Positions 8,333 to 18,839 of a stretch of 64,000 nucleotides of DNA are shown in pieces (positions within the stretch are counted from its first letter, which is position 1; each line of letters starts with the position of its first letter). The notes under the pieces were generated by a model. That model made no database searches. It was not told the origin of the DNA and was given only the letters and a program-made list of their open reading frames with translations. The position numbers and the translations under genes are program-made. The stretch is from Lachnospiraceae bacterium (GTDB lineage Bacteria > Bacillota > Clostridia > Lachnospirales > Lachnospiraceae), in NCBI GenBank assembly GCA_017387565.1, contig JAFOEY010000052.1, forward strand, positions 1 through 64,000, in the 5' to 3' direction.

Positions 8333-9499
8333 CTATATCTGCATTTTCTTCTTCATATCCGCTAATCTGTCAAGAGCTTTATTCAGTGTCTCATCCTGCT
8401 TTGCAAAATGAAAACGGATATAACGGTTTTCGGGCTCTTTAAAGAAACTGGATCCGGGTACCGCGCCCACACCAACTTTTCTCGCTAAGTCTTCGCAGAA
8501 ATCCAGATCGCTTTCATATCCAAACTCACTGATATCAACCAGGACATAATAAGCACCCTGGGGATTGGTAAATTTCAACCCGATATTCTGCAATCCACCG
8601 GTAAACAATTCTTTCATATGAGTATAATGTGCCTGCAGCCCTTGATAATAGTCGTCACCGAATTGCAAGCCTACAACCGCAGCTTCCATCAATGGTGCCG
8701 CAGCTCCCACCGTCAGAAAGTCATGGACTTTTTTCACCCTGTCAACGATTTCGGGAGATGCCATGACATAGCCCAGTCTCCATCCTGTAATTGAATACGT
8801 CTTGGACAGAGAATTGCAGATGATTGTCCGCTCTCTCATACCCGGCAATGTCGCAATGCAGGTATGTACATGTGGTGCATAGACAATGTGCTCATACACC
8901 TCATCCGTAATGACATAAATATCATATTTGATTGCAAGCTCTGCAATGATCTTTAATTCCTCATAAGTAAATACTTTTCCACACGGATTGGAGGGATTGC
9001 ACAAAATCAAAGCCTTGACTCCCGGCTGTTTAACCGCAGCCTCCAAAACATCTGCATCAAATTCAAATGTCGGTGGTTTTAACGGCACATAAATCGGCTC
9101 GGCACCGGAAAGAATGGTATCCGCTCCGTAATTTTCATAAAACGGCGAAAAAATGACAACTTTATCACCCGGGTTGCACACCGACATCATCGCTGCCATC
9201 ATAGCCTCGGTGCTACCGCAGGTAACAACAATTTCTTCATCGGGATTTACCTTCATCCCATAGAAATGCTCCTGTTTTTTCGCCAATGCCTCCCTGAAAT
9301 TCTGCGCTCCCCAAGTCAGCGCATACTGGTGTGGTCCAATACCTGCCACCTCAGAAAGTCTGTCTGTAATCTCTTTGGGCGGATCAAAATCCGGAAATCC
9401 CTGAGATAAGTTAATTGCTCCGTATTGTAAAGAAACTCTTGTCATTCTGCGGATTACCGAATCGGTAAATCCGGCGGTTCTTTCGCTTAAATTTTTCAT
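8333..9499 (-). CDS. Class I/II aminotransferase
   Basis: 388 residues, fold type I PLP enzyme. The PLP lysine is in SLSKTYSITGWRLGY, with NPSNPCGKV and a C-terminal RIRFHF-like arginine region (NRYIRFHFAK). The family includes aspartate and aromatic aminotransferases and kynurenine aminotransferase-like enzymes; substrate cannot be told from sequence alone. The stop lies 26 bp from the chosen tcdA start, so the two could share a transcript, and the C39-like gene ends 15 bp upstream of its start. Confidence 0.9.
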   Translation of the reverse strand: MKNLSERTAGFTDSVIRRMTRVSLQYGAINLSQGFPDFDPPKEITDRLSEVAGIGPHQYALTWGAQNFREALAKKQEHFYGMKVNPDEEIVVTCGSTEAMMAAMMSVCNPGDKVVIFSPFYENYGADTILSGAEPIYVPLKPPTFEFDADVLEAAVKQPGVKALILCNPSNPCGKVFTYEELKIIAELAIKYDIYVITDEVYEHIVYAPHVHTCIATLPGMRERTIICNSLSKTYSITGWRLGYVMASPEIVDRVKKVHDFLTVGAAAPLMEAAVVGLQFGDDYYQGLQAHYTHMKELFTGGLQNIGLKFTNPQGAYYVLVDISEFGYESDLDFCEDLARKVGVGAVPGSSFFKEPENRYIRFHFAKQDETLNKALDRLADMKKKMQI

Positions 9500-9514
9500 A
9501 AAGCTACTCCTTTG

Positions 9515-10135
9515 CTATATGTAATATTCAATCGTCTTATCCGCAGTCAGTCTGGTTTGTTCGTTGAATAACAAAACCGCCTCTCTGTTTTCCATGGGTC
9601 CTAATGCATAAATCTCGAGAGCCTCTTTATTAAAATAGGCTTCCGGCACAATTCGGTTATATGCAAAAGGATGCTCTTTATCCAAAAGGATATCTTCCTG
9701 TGGAAACGGCTCATCCCGGTAATAAGGATCAAACATATAAACTAAGCCGTCCTTTTCTCCGGTAAGCAAGACATAATGAGCTTCATCATAAAACAACCGC
9801 ACTACTACAGCTCCATGATGATGAAGGGCATCATTGATTTCGCTGCCTTTGCCCAGATATACATTTCTTCCGGACAAATACCGGCTTGTTACCGAAAGCT
9901 GACCAATCCTACCAAAGCCATTGAGCCAGTTACTCAAAAACATCATGGCAGCCATGGATGTTCCACTCTTTCCGGGAACACCCTCGACGCTGTAGCAGTC
10001 CAGACAATATAACATAATGTTGCGGATAACCTCCGGCGGTATATCTTCCCTCGGAAACAAAAAGCTGATTGCGTCAAGCATTGCGGTAGGTCCGCAGTCA
10101 TATTCCGATAATTGATAGTGCAATGGATTTTTCAT
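9515..10135 (-). CDS. C39-like papain-fold protein
   Basis: 206 residues with the start of a C39-like cysteine peptidase fold: YDCGPTAML places the nucleophile Cys at about 14, the histidine is likely in DEAHYVLLTG and an acidic partner in FDPYYRD. No signal peptide or ABC-transporter part is present, so it is a stand-alone cytosolic member, not a bacteriocin exporter. Related domains are described as Peptidase_C39_2 or butirosin-type acyltransferase-like; the reaction is unknown. It precedes the aminotransferase by 15 bp and they probably form one unit. Confidence 0.75.
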   Translation of the reverse strand: MKNPLHYQLSEYDCGPTAMLDAISFLFPREDIPPEVIRNIMLYCLDCYSVEGVPGKSGTSMAAMMFLSNWLNGFGRIGQLSVTSRYLSGRNVYLGKGSEINDALHHHGAVVVRLFYDEAHYVLLTGEKDGLVYMFDPYYRDEPFPQEDILLDKEHPFAYNRIVPEAYFNKEALEIYALGPMENREAVLLFNEQTRLTADKTIEYYI

Positions 10136-10223
10136 AAATAATCCTTTCTATATTTCCTATCATTTTGGTATGATATATATTTAAAAATACTACCACCAGA
10201 CTCAGCTGTCAACCAAAAAACGG

Positions 10224-10862
10224 TCAAAAAATTGCCCTTATCACCAGGCCGGTCACAATTACTGCTGTAGTTATGATTGCAAGAACAAACAGAATAAGCA
10301 ATGCAATGGTCATCTTCACACATTTTTTCTCTTTTAAAGCAAGAACCATAATAGAAATCACATCCGCCGTGAATAAAAACTGGCAAATACCGGCTATTAC
10401 AGATAAGACTTTTCCATGAACACCCTGCTTACAGGATTTTACGATATATCCTATTGAATAAGGTGCTGCACCCACCATAGCAATCCATCCCAATGTCGAA
10501 AGCATTGCCGCCATTACAGGCCCCACAAATACCATAATAACAACCGGAGTAAACATGAGTAATATCATAACTGCAATACACAAACCTCCAATGATATAAA
10601 ACGGTATTAGAGCATATTTAATAAAAACAGCACAGTTTAACAACTGTACCCGCTCTATTCTATTTCTGCCCCCAATCACGACAAAGAGATTAATCAGTCC
10701 AAAAGCAAACGGTATCAAAAGCGGCCATATGCTAATATCCTGTTCGCCAGTTGTATTTTGGCTCATTCCCCCAAATATTACCGGAAATAAATATACTGCT
10801 GCCACATACAAGACAGCCAATATGTATATTGGATGAAATCCTCTTTTTGCTTTGTTTTCCAT
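10224..10862 (-). CDS. Small integral membrane protein, function unknown
   Basis: 212 residues with about six hydrophobic segments (roughly 12-31, 46-63, 78-108, 110-132, 150-172 and 183-210). A good AGGAGGAAAA ribosome site precedes the ATG. No catalytic or binding motif is seen. It resembles the uncharacterised multi-pass proteins grouped as DUF6652 in clostridia, but that match is from memory and weak. Confidence 0.7.
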   Translation of the reverse strand: MENKAKRGFHPIYILAVLYVAAVYLFPVIFGGMSQNTTGEQDISIWPLLIPFAFGLINLFVVIGGRNRIERVQLLNCAVFIKYALIPFYIIGGLCIAVMILLMFTPVVIMVFVGPVMAAMLSTLGWIAMVGAAPYSIGYIVKSCKQGVHGKVLSVIAGICQFLFTADVISIMVLALKEKKCVKMTIALLILFVLAIITTAVIVTGLVIRAIF

Positions 10863-11014
10863 ATTTTGTTTTCCTCCTCATGGTAACCTTTATTCAAATT
10901 TTCTATCCTCTCTATATATTTCGCCAATATGTCAATTTTTCCCATAAAGACCGAAATTAAGGTCAAAAGGCATTTTGCCCATGATACCCGCACATTGCTT
11001 CGCACTTTGTGCTT

Positions 11015-11614
11015 TCACAATCCTATAAGAAGAGTTGCTGCCATAGCTTTATGATGGCCATCTATTAGTGCAGTCATATAGCCGTCCATATAATAAGCTA
11101 AAGCTCTGCAACCTATATGTTCCCTATAATAATCCACCCGGCTTTTATTCAGATTTTTGATGGACTGTGTTGCAATAGTAAAATACGGCCGCAATAAGCC
11201 CCATTCACCATCTCCCCTGTAATATAGACACGAACCGGGCATGGGCTGATTGCTGTCAGGCACATTCCAAAATAAGTGACCATTCCCGTCCGTCGGATAC
11301 AATTCCGTATCCAACATTACATAATAGTTGTCTCTAAGCAACCCTAAAATCGGAACTATTTCATTGAAAGCATCCGCAAAAGATACTTCTCCTTCATTCA
11401 GCTTCTCAATATGAAATTCACCCTTTCCCAGCTGATAACCACTTCGCACTATCTTTTCACAGGTCGGGCAAAAATCCTCATCCCTTTTATCCCATTTTGT
11501 AATAATATCAATCTGCGGCAAGGGTTCTTTTTTTCTTTTCCATTTTTCAAACATATCACGACTCCCAAATACTGCCTTCAACTGACCAGTCTTATTCATT
11601 TCTCCGGTAACCAC
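11015..11614 (-). pseudogene. Unknown protein with DGHHKA motif, probably truncated at both ends
   Basis: The frame encodes about 199 residues with two nearby cysteines (FCPTCEKIV) and a C-terminal LIDGHHKAMAATLLIGL. In proteins with this motif the chain normally continues, whereas here it stops at once. At the 5' end the frame stays open and protein-like (ARKLWNIYFYVV) upstream of the only candidate starts (GTG at 11614, ATG at 11599), neither with a well-placed ribosome site. I therefore read it as a fragment. Its base use is like its neighbours. Function unknown. Confidence 0.5.
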
Positions 11615-11643
11615 ATAAAAGTAGATGTTCCAAAGTTTACGAG

Positions 11644-11940
11644 CTACAATAGACGCTTAGGCACAAATTCCAATTTGACTACCATACCCATTCCTTCCGC
11701 TAATCTTTGTAGTGTTGATAACGCTGGATTCGCATTACCTGTCTCTATTTTGCTAATATCTGCCTGGTTGATTCCGGTTTTTTCAGCAAGTTCTTTTTGT
11801 GTCATATGGCTTTCTTTTCTTGCTTTTACTAAACTATTTGCCAGACTATATTCACATTCAGAAGCATCCCATTCTTTTCTGAATTCTTCATCATTAAGTT
11901 GTTCATCCAGATACTTTCTAAAGTCGCTCATAAAAATCAT
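11644..11940 (-). CDS. higA: HigA-like antitoxin, XRE-type helix-turn-helix
   Basis: 98 residues. The helix-turn-helix lies in MTQKELAEKTGINQADISKI (about 46-65) and is preceded by a helical N-terminal stretch. The start overlaps the end of the toxin gene by 4 bp (ATGA), the usual coupling in toxin-first HigBA modules. It should neutralise the toxin and repress the shared promoter by binding the dyad at 12313-12332. Confidence 0.88.
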   Translation of the reverse strand: MIFMSDFRKYLDEQLNDEEFRKEWDASECEYSLANSLVKARKESHMTQKELAEKTGINQADISKIETGNANPALSTLQRLAEGMGMVVKLEFVPKRLL

Positions 11941-12290
11941 TCCTCTCCATTTTCTTTCAGATAATAATCTGCTCTATAAGCCTTTGCTTTTTCTATTTCT
12001 CTTACGGGTGTTTTCTGCGTCTTTTTTGTAAAACCATGAGTCAGAATAGCTGTATTTCCTTTAATAAAAAAGTAAAGAACTCGTGTAATATCGGATTCTG
12101 AAATGGAACGCAATTCAAATATTCCTTCTCCAAGAGGGCTGGAATATGGCAATCTAAGCTCATTTCCAAATTCTTCTAATAGCATAATTGACCGTAAGGT
12201 CTTTGCCCTCAGCTTCGGTGACAACGAATCTAAATATTCCCTGACTGGACATTTTCCATCACTTTTATAATAAAAATCTGCATTTATCAT
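11937..12290 (-). CDS. higB: HigB/RelE-superfamily toxin (Gp49-like)
   Basis: About 117 residues. The pattern FYYKSDGKCPVREYLDSLSP at the start, LRLPYSSPLGEGIFELR in the middle and THGFTKKTQKTP near the end is that of the phage-derived Gp49/HigB family, ribosome-dependent mRNA nucleases. The C-terminal basic residues expected of the active region (K in TKKTQKTP) are kept. I prefer the ATG at 12290, 8 bp after AAGGA, to a TTG two codons earlier. It is followed by the antitoxin with overlap, so it looks intact. Confidence 0.87.
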   Translation of the reverse strand: MINADFYYKSDGKCPVREYLDSLSPKLRAKTLRSIMLLEEFGNELRLPYSSPLGEGIFELRSISESDITRVLYFFIKGNTAILTHGFTKKTQKTPVREIEKAKAYRADYYLKENGEE

Positions 12291-12309
12291 ATGCAAATTC
12301 CTTTCTTAT

Positions 12310-12339
12310 AATATATGGGACATATCCCATATGTGTCAA
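12310..12339 (-). promoter_or_regulatory. higBA promoter with operator in the spacer
   Basis: Minus-strand TTGACA (12334-12339) and TATATT (12310-12315) are 18 bp apart. The spacer is almost wholly a perfect dyad, ATATGGGA-CATA-TCCCATAT (12313-12332). This fits repression by the HigA helix-turn-helix protein. Confidence 0.75.
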
Positions 12340-12477
12340 GTAAAAAACTATCATTGTCGAACAAAATTCGACTAGAAGTGCTAACTATTTTTAATTTTAT
12401 AAAATGGAATTCTTCGACCGAATGGTCTGAAATTTAGAATTTCAAGATAAGTAGAGTATACATGAGAGAAACTCAAT

Positions 12478-12518
12478 TGGCAATACGCAAAAGAGAATGA
12501 TTCACTTTTGCGTTGCCA
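12478..12518. terminator. Hairpin in the higBA-rel gap
   Basis: TGGCAA.ACGCAAAAG pairs with CTTTTGCGT.TGCCA around a 12-base loop, with one bulge. There is no strong U-tract on either side, so its role as a terminator is uncertain. Confidence 0.4.
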
Positions 12519-12538
12519 TTAATTTAACTTACACAGTA

Positions 12539-12673
12539 TTAAGGTCTAAATGTCCGTAAAGCCCCGATCGTCTGTTCAATCAGTTCATCCAAAGACCATC
12601 CTAACATATCGGCGCCTCTTTGAATGACCTCTCTGGAGCAGCCTGCTGCAATAATAAACGGGGTGATAATCAC
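12539..12673 (-). pseudogene. C-terminal remnant of an HD-domain (HDIG-type) hydrolase
   Basis: A frame open from inside the rel stop region ends at 12539 and reads CSREVIQRGADMLGWSLDEL, then IEQTIGALRTFRP. The run REVI.RGA.MLGW.L.EL resembles the C-terminus of small HDIG-family hydrolases from memory. There is no room for the HD domain, because the rel gene occupies the upstream DNA. It is therefore a tail left behind when the rest was lost. The family identity is tentative. Confidence 0.55.
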
Positions 12674-12678
12674 CCCGT
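12658..12678 (-). terminator. rel terminator overlapping the stop codon
   Basis: ACGGGGTGAT-A-ATCACCCCGT is a near-perfect hairpin that contains the rel stop codon. Read on the minus strand it is followed by TTATTATT, a modest U-tract. Confidence 0.6.
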
Positions 12679-15000
12679 CGTTCTTTCAATATCTATCACA
12701 CTGTCAATGTTTCTCAGTTTATCAATGGTATGATTTAATTCTTCTCTGCTTCCGATATAGAAGGAAGCGGCCATGGTTGCAATTCCCTGCTTGCTTGTCT
12801 TGGTATTCATACTCATGATATCAATATTCTTCTCAGTCAGGGCTCTGGAAACATCGGCTAACAGACCGTTTCGATTATGTGCATAAATCACAATCTCGGC
12901 AAGGTACTTACCACGGGTTTCCTCGCTTCCTTCCTGCCAGTCTGCATCAATCAGTCTGGCACGGTCTATCTCAGGCAGATTAATCACATTCACACAGTCC
13001 GTACGGTGAATGGAAACGCCACGTCCTCTCGTCACAAAACCGATAATTTCATCACCCGGAACCGGCGAGCAGCACTTGGAAAAACGAACCGCAACATCGT
13101 CCACACCTTTTACCACGATACCGCTCTGCGTCTTTCCTTTGGGGAGCATCATCTGATAAGCATCCCGTTTACTCTCAATATCCTTAAGAACATCTGCATC
13201 CGATACCTCTACCGGATGATCCTTATCATAGAGTTCTTTCATCTTGTTGGCAATCTGTCCTTCTTTGAGTGCGCCATGTCCAATGGCAGCCAGAACGGAT
13301 TCCCAGTCTTTAAAGCCGTATTTTCGCATAACGGCTTCCATATAATCAGGACGAAGAATATTGACCGGATTCAAGCTTTTTGCCTTGCAATATCCCATCA
13401 AAAGTTCTTTTCCTTTTACAATATTCTCATCTTTAAACTCATTTTTAAACCACTGGTTGATCTTGTTTTTTGCCTGTGTGGACTTCACAAGAGATAACCA
13501 GTCACGGCTTGGCCCCGGCGAATTGTTACTTGTGATGATTTCAACCTTATCACCGTTTTGCAGTTCATAATCGAAGTTTACAATATTGCCGTTTACTCTG
13601 GCACCGACCATCTTATTACCGACAGCTGAATGAATGCAATAGGCAAAATCAATCGGTGTGGAACCGGCCGGCAGATTTTTTACATCTCCGTTCGGTGTAA
13701 AGCAGTATACATTATCGGCAAATAAATCCAGGTCGCTCTTTAACAAGGTCATAAATTCCTTGTTATCATCAGTATCCCTCTGCCATTCCAAAATCTGTCT
13801 TAACCAGGCAAGCTTTTCCTCTTCACCGGTCGATATCTTTTTACCATCCGATGCTTCTTTGTATTTCCAATGCGCAGCGATACCGTATTCAGCAGTCCGG
13901 TGCATGTCATAAGTTCTGATCTGAATCTCAAACGGTTGTCCTGTAGAACCGATTAATGTCGTATGCAAAGACTGGTACATATTGGCCTTTGGCATTGCAA
14001 TATAATCTTTAAATCGACCCGGGATCGGTTTGTAAATCTCATGAATCACACCCAAAGCCGCATAACAGTCTTTGACCGAATCCACAATAATACGGACTGC
14101 GAATAAATCATAAATCTGTTCCAGTGTCTTATGCTGGTTCTTCATTTTTTTGTAAATACTGAAAAAGTGTTTCACACGGCCGTCAATTTTGGCTTCAATT
14201 CCGGCGTTTGAGATGTGTACACTGACTTCATCCACAATACTTTGGACATATTTTTCACGTTCGCTTCTGCGAATCGCAATCTTATCAACCAGATCATAAT
14301 AGACATCCGGCTGCAAATATTTTAAAGAAAGGTCATCCAGTTCTACCTTGACCTTGGAAATACCCAGACGTTGTGCAATGGGGGAATAAATATCCAAAGT
14401 TTCTCTGGCTTTTTCCTGCTGTTTTTCCGGAATCATATGATCCAGAGTACGCATATTATGCAGTCTGTCGGCAAGCTTTATCAGAATAACACGGATATCC
14501 TTGGCCATTGCCAAAAACATCTTTCGCAGATTTTCTGCCTGCAGTTCCAGTTTATCTCCATCGTATTGCAAACGGCTCAGCTTCGTAACGCCGTCCACTA
14601 ACAGCGCAACATCGCTGCCAAATTGTTCTTTGATTTCTTCTGTTGTAAAAATCGTATCCTCGACCACATCATGCAAAAGACCGGCTGCAATTGTTTCCTT
14701 GTCCATTTCAAGGTCTGCAAGTATAATTGCCACACATAACGGATGAATAATATAAGGTTCTCCTGACTTTCGAACCTGATCGCGATGTGCATCATCGGCA
14801 AGGCGATAAGCCTTTTCAATCAGACTGATATCATCACTTGGATGATATTTGCGCACTCGAACAATCAGATCCTTGTAAAGTTCCTCCGGACTGGTATATT
14901 CTTCAATCGATTCAATACGTCCGTCATCAATTACAAGCTCTGTTTTTTTCGCTTTTCCTTCCGTTTTCAAAATATGATCCTGCAGGATACTGTCAGCCAT
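12670..15000 (-). CDS. relA: Bifunctional (p)ppGpp synthetase/hydrolase
   Basis: 776 residues in the Rel/SpoT order. The HD hydrolase domain has GEPYIIHPL and LLHDVVEDT; the synthetase domain has YQSLHTTLIG and EIQIRT..MH..AEYGIAAHW; then come TGS (FTPNGDVKNLPAGSTPIDFAY), the helical and zinc-finger-like region (SKCCSPVPGD, RTDCVN) and a C-terminal ACT domain. I chose the ATG at 15000, which has GAGGAAG 8 bp upstream and gives the usual length; an ATG 23 codons earlier lacks a ribosome site. It makes and removes the starvation alarmone. With HD and synthetase residues both kept, both activities are expected. Confidence 0.95.
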   Translation of the reverse strand: MADSILQDHILKTEGKAKKTELVIDDGRIESIEEYTSPEELYKDLIVRVRKYHPSDDISLIEKAYRLADDAHRDQVRKSGEPYIIHPLCVAIILADLEMDKETIAAGLLHDVVEDTIFTTEEIKEQFGSDVALLVDGVTKLSRLQYDGDKLELQAENLRKMFLAMAKDIRVILIKLADRLHNMRTLDHMIPEKQQEKARETLDIYSPIAQRLGISKVKVELDDLSLKYLQPDVYYDLVDKIAIRRSEREKYVQSIVDEVSVHISNAGIEAKIDGRVKHFFSIYKKMKNQHKTLEQIYDLFAVRIIVDSVKDCYAALGVIHEIYKPIPGRFKDYIAMPKANMYQSLHTTLIGSTGQPFEIQIRTYDMHRTAEYGIAAHWKYKEASDGKKISTGEEEKLAWLRQILEWQRDTDDNKEFMTLLKSDLDLFADNVYCFTPNGDVKNLPAGSTPIDFAYCIHSAVGNKMVGARVNGNIVNFDYELQNGDKVEIITSNNSPGPSRDWLSLVKSTQAKNKINQWFKNEFKDENIVKGKELLMGYCKAKSLNPVNILRPDYMEAVMRKYGFKDWESVLAAIGHGALKEGQIANKMKELYDKDHPVEVSDADVLKDIESKRDAYQMMLPKGKTQSGIVVKGVDDVAVRFSKCCSPVPGDEIIGFVTRGRGVSIHRTDCVNVINLPEIDRARLIDADWQEGSEETRGKYLAEIVIYAHNRNGLLADVSRALTEKNIDIMSMNTKTSKQGIATMAASFYIGSREELNHTIDKLRNIDSVIDIERTTG

Positions 15001-15127
15001 ACTTTTCACTTCCTCGGTCTTCATTCTTTTGCAAAAATGTGATGATACCAGGGGCAATTGGTCTTGCATTTATCTTTTACCCCAACACAAAAAACATTAT
15101 AGTATCATTTCATACATTCGTCAATTT

Positions 15128-15230
15128 ACGATCATTTTGTAAAAATTAATACACGATCCTTTTGTGAAAATTAATCACAATCGGTTCGTACAAATTATTC
15201 ACAATCGGTTCGTGCGAATAATTCATGCGA
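15128..15230. repeat. Four degenerate tandem repeats of about 25 bp
   Basis: Successive units begin ACGATCATTTTGTAAAAATT (15128), ACGATCCTTTTGTGAAAATT (15153), AATCGGTTCGTACAAATTAT (15179) and AATCGGTTCGTGCGAATAAT (15203), each ending in an AAT(T)CAC-like run. They lie between rel and degV. Neighbouring units are more alike than distant ones, as expected from slippage or stepwise duplication. Confidence 0.7.
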
Positions 15231-15251
15231 ACTACACATTTAATAAGATAA

Positions 15252-16151
15252 TTACTGAGGCTTATATCCTTCATTTTCAAACTCGTCTTTTACATGAAAG
15301 GCAATTCCCACAGTTCTCGGGCCTGCATTTGCTGCAACAGCTGCTCCAATCGGATAATATCCTTCAGGTCCGTAACCTGTAATATCACGCATCAGTTCCT
15401 CGGCAGCCTTTGCTGCAGAAGGTTCATTGCCATAGATGATACTATAAGGTGTTCCCGGCTCCATATCGGCAATGGTCAGTTCTACCATACGCGGAATAAT
15501 TTTAACCTCTCCACGCACCTTTGCTCCGGTCACCAGCTGATTGTGATATATTTTCATAATCGGTTTCAAATTCAGACGGTCGCCGACAAAGGCTGCTGCA
15601 GAAGGAATACGTCCGCTTTTTCCGGCATATTTTAAAGTATACATACCAAAATACACTTTTCTGCGGGGTAATTCATAGGTTAAATACTCCAGTATTTCCT
15701 TTAATGCTTTTCCTTCTTTCACCATTTTTGCCGCTTCAATAACCGGTTGTCCGTACTGTGCGGAATATCCCATACCATCATAATTATAAAAATGGATTGT
15801 GCCTTCATATTCCGGATATTCTTCAAAAAACAAATCCTTTGCCATTAATGAATTTGCAAAAGTAGAACTTCCCTGGGAATTGATTAAAACCAAAACCACA
15901 TCCGTATATCCGGCTTTTGCTGCTTCTAAATAAAATTCCTGAAATTCAAACGGGGTAATCTGTGATGTTTTCGGAATATCATCATGCTCTGCCATCAAAT
16001 CATAAAATCCTTCGGGGGTAAAATCCTTCCGGCTGATATAAGACTGCTCGCCAATCATAATGGTAAAAGGCAGAATCTTAATCCCAAGCTCCTTTTCTAT
16101 TTCTTCCGAAATATCACTTGCCGAATCGGTCGCAATTAAAATTTTTTCCAT
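15252..16151 (-). CDS. DegV-family fatty-acid-binding protein
   Basis: 299 residues beginning MEKILIATDSASDISEEIEK, the usual DegV start, with TSQITPFEF and GRIPSAAAFVGDRLNLKPI, both family blocks that line the lipid pocket. Related FakB proteins present fatty acids to the kinase FakA for phospholipid synthesis; no fakA is in the window, so that role is inferred. It is a single gene with no close partner on its strand; the tandem repeats lie downstream. Confidence 0.92.
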   Translation of the reverse strand: MEKILIATDSASDISEEIEKELGIKILPFTIMIGEQSYISRKDFTPEGFYDLMAEHDDIPKTSQITPFEFQEFYLEAAKAGYTDVVLVLINSQGSSTFANSLMAKDLFFEEYPEYEGTIHFYNYDGMGYSAQYGQPVIEAAKMVKEGKALKEILEYLTYELPRRKVYFGMYTLKYAGKSGRIPSAAAFVGDRLNLKPIMKIYHNQLVTGAKVRGEVKIIPRMVELTIADMEPGTPYSIIYGNEPSAAKAAEELMRDITGYGPEGYYPIGAAVAANAGPRTVGIAFHVKDEFENEGYKPQ

Positions 16152-16379
16152 AAAAAATACCTCTTTTTTATTTTTGTCAGATGACGATATAAAATGCTGT
16201 CACCGCTCAACCAGCACCATCAAAAGACAGTTCTATTTTAACATTATACAGCATTTTCGCAACTGTTTATTCGAATCTGACTATTTCTTCATTGCAAACA
16301 ATAGACGCGTCCGTATCATACTGCTGTTCCTATTCATAAGGCTGATGGATTTTTCATTATTTATCATACAATCAAAAAA

Positions 16380-16405
16380 ATGCCGTAAGCAATAGCTTAC
16401 GGCAT
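16380..16405 (-). terminator. groESL terminator
   Basis: ATGCCGTAAGC-AATA-GCTTACGGCAT is a perfect 11-bp stem with a tetraloop; read on the minus strand it runs straight into seven T. This is a strong intrinsic terminator. The rest of 16152-16468 holds only the degV upstream region. Confidence 0.92.
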
Positions 16406-16468
16406 TTCATGATTATAACAAGTTTTCTTATTCAATTTCAAATATCTGTTTTGAAATTTCGGATGATT

Positions 16469-18103
<1,635 letters not shown>

Positions 18104-18257
18104 CTAATTTTATTCTTTTAAAACATTTTCTTGCAAAATATTTTCTTTAAATTTTTTCTTTCAATTTCAAAATAATATCTTTTCGTTTCATATTATTATC
18201 TCGCAATTCTAAAAGTATTATCTTTTAAAACTACTGTTCTATTATGCTTGCCCTAAA

Positions 18258-18533
18258 CTATGCTTCAATAATTGCTAAAACATCTTTCTGAGAACAGATA
18301 ATCACAGTCTCGTCACCGTCTTTGATTTCGGTACCTGCATATTTTGAATAAATTACCTTGTCTCCAACCTTGACTTCCATTTTTACGTCCTCGGTTCCGG
18401 GACCAACTGCAACAACTTCTGCCTGCTGCGGTTTCTCTTTGTCGGCACCGGGTAAAACGATACCGGATTTGGTTGTTTCTTCTGCTGCGAGAGGTTTTAA
18501 TACAACTCTTTCGCCAAGTGGTAATAATTTCAT
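18258..18533 (-). CDS. groES: Co-chaperonin GroES
   Basis: 91 residues: MKLLPLGERVVLKPL at the start, the mobile loop region TTKSGIVLPG, and KVIYSKYAGTEIKDG near the end. It caps the GroEL chamber. It is the first gene of groESL; the 169-bp gap to groEL is rather long and contains AT-rich repeats of TCAAT(A)TC type but no terminator. Confidence 0.97.
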   Translation of the reverse strand: MKLLPLGERVVLKPLAAEETTKSGIVLPGADKEKPQQAEVVAVGPGTEDVKMEVKVGDKVIYSKYAGTEIKDGDETVIICSQKDVLAIIEA

Positions 18534-18653
18534 GATAAAAGCCTCCTTAAAATATGTATTGATTAAAATAATCTTTGGTTTGCTTTTGATACGCCGACAT
18601 CTGTTTCCTGCCGGCTTTTCTTTTGTGCGGATCCGTTTTTTCTTTCAAATCTA

Positions 18654-18682
18654 TTTATATACTTCACAGCGTATTTTTTCAA
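18654..18682 (-). promoter_or_regulatory. Likely groESL promoter; no CIRCE element seen
   Basis: TTGAAA (18677-18682) and TATAAA (18654-18659) are 17 bp apart on the minus strand, giving a leader of about 115 bases. The HrcA operator CIRCE (TTAGCACTC-N9-GAGTGCTAA), expected in most Firmicutes groESL leaders, is not found in 18534-18839. A weak GCCG.../...CGGC hairpin lies at about 18591-18615. Nothing else is seen in this 306-base gap. Confidence 0.6.
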
Positions 18683-18839
18683 CTGATTTTTTATAACTTT
18701 ATCATAAAAAAATTATAAACAAGTATAAACAAAGCTTAAAATATAGAAATATATGGGGGTTCCTACACGACATATACGGATTACTAATTATTACAAATTA
18801 AAAATGCGGATTAAATTTGTTGATTATTTAATTTCCGGA

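Noticed and set aside
18534..18839. CIRCE element
   Set aside because: Looked for TTAGCACTC and GAGTGCTAA on both strands and did not find them.
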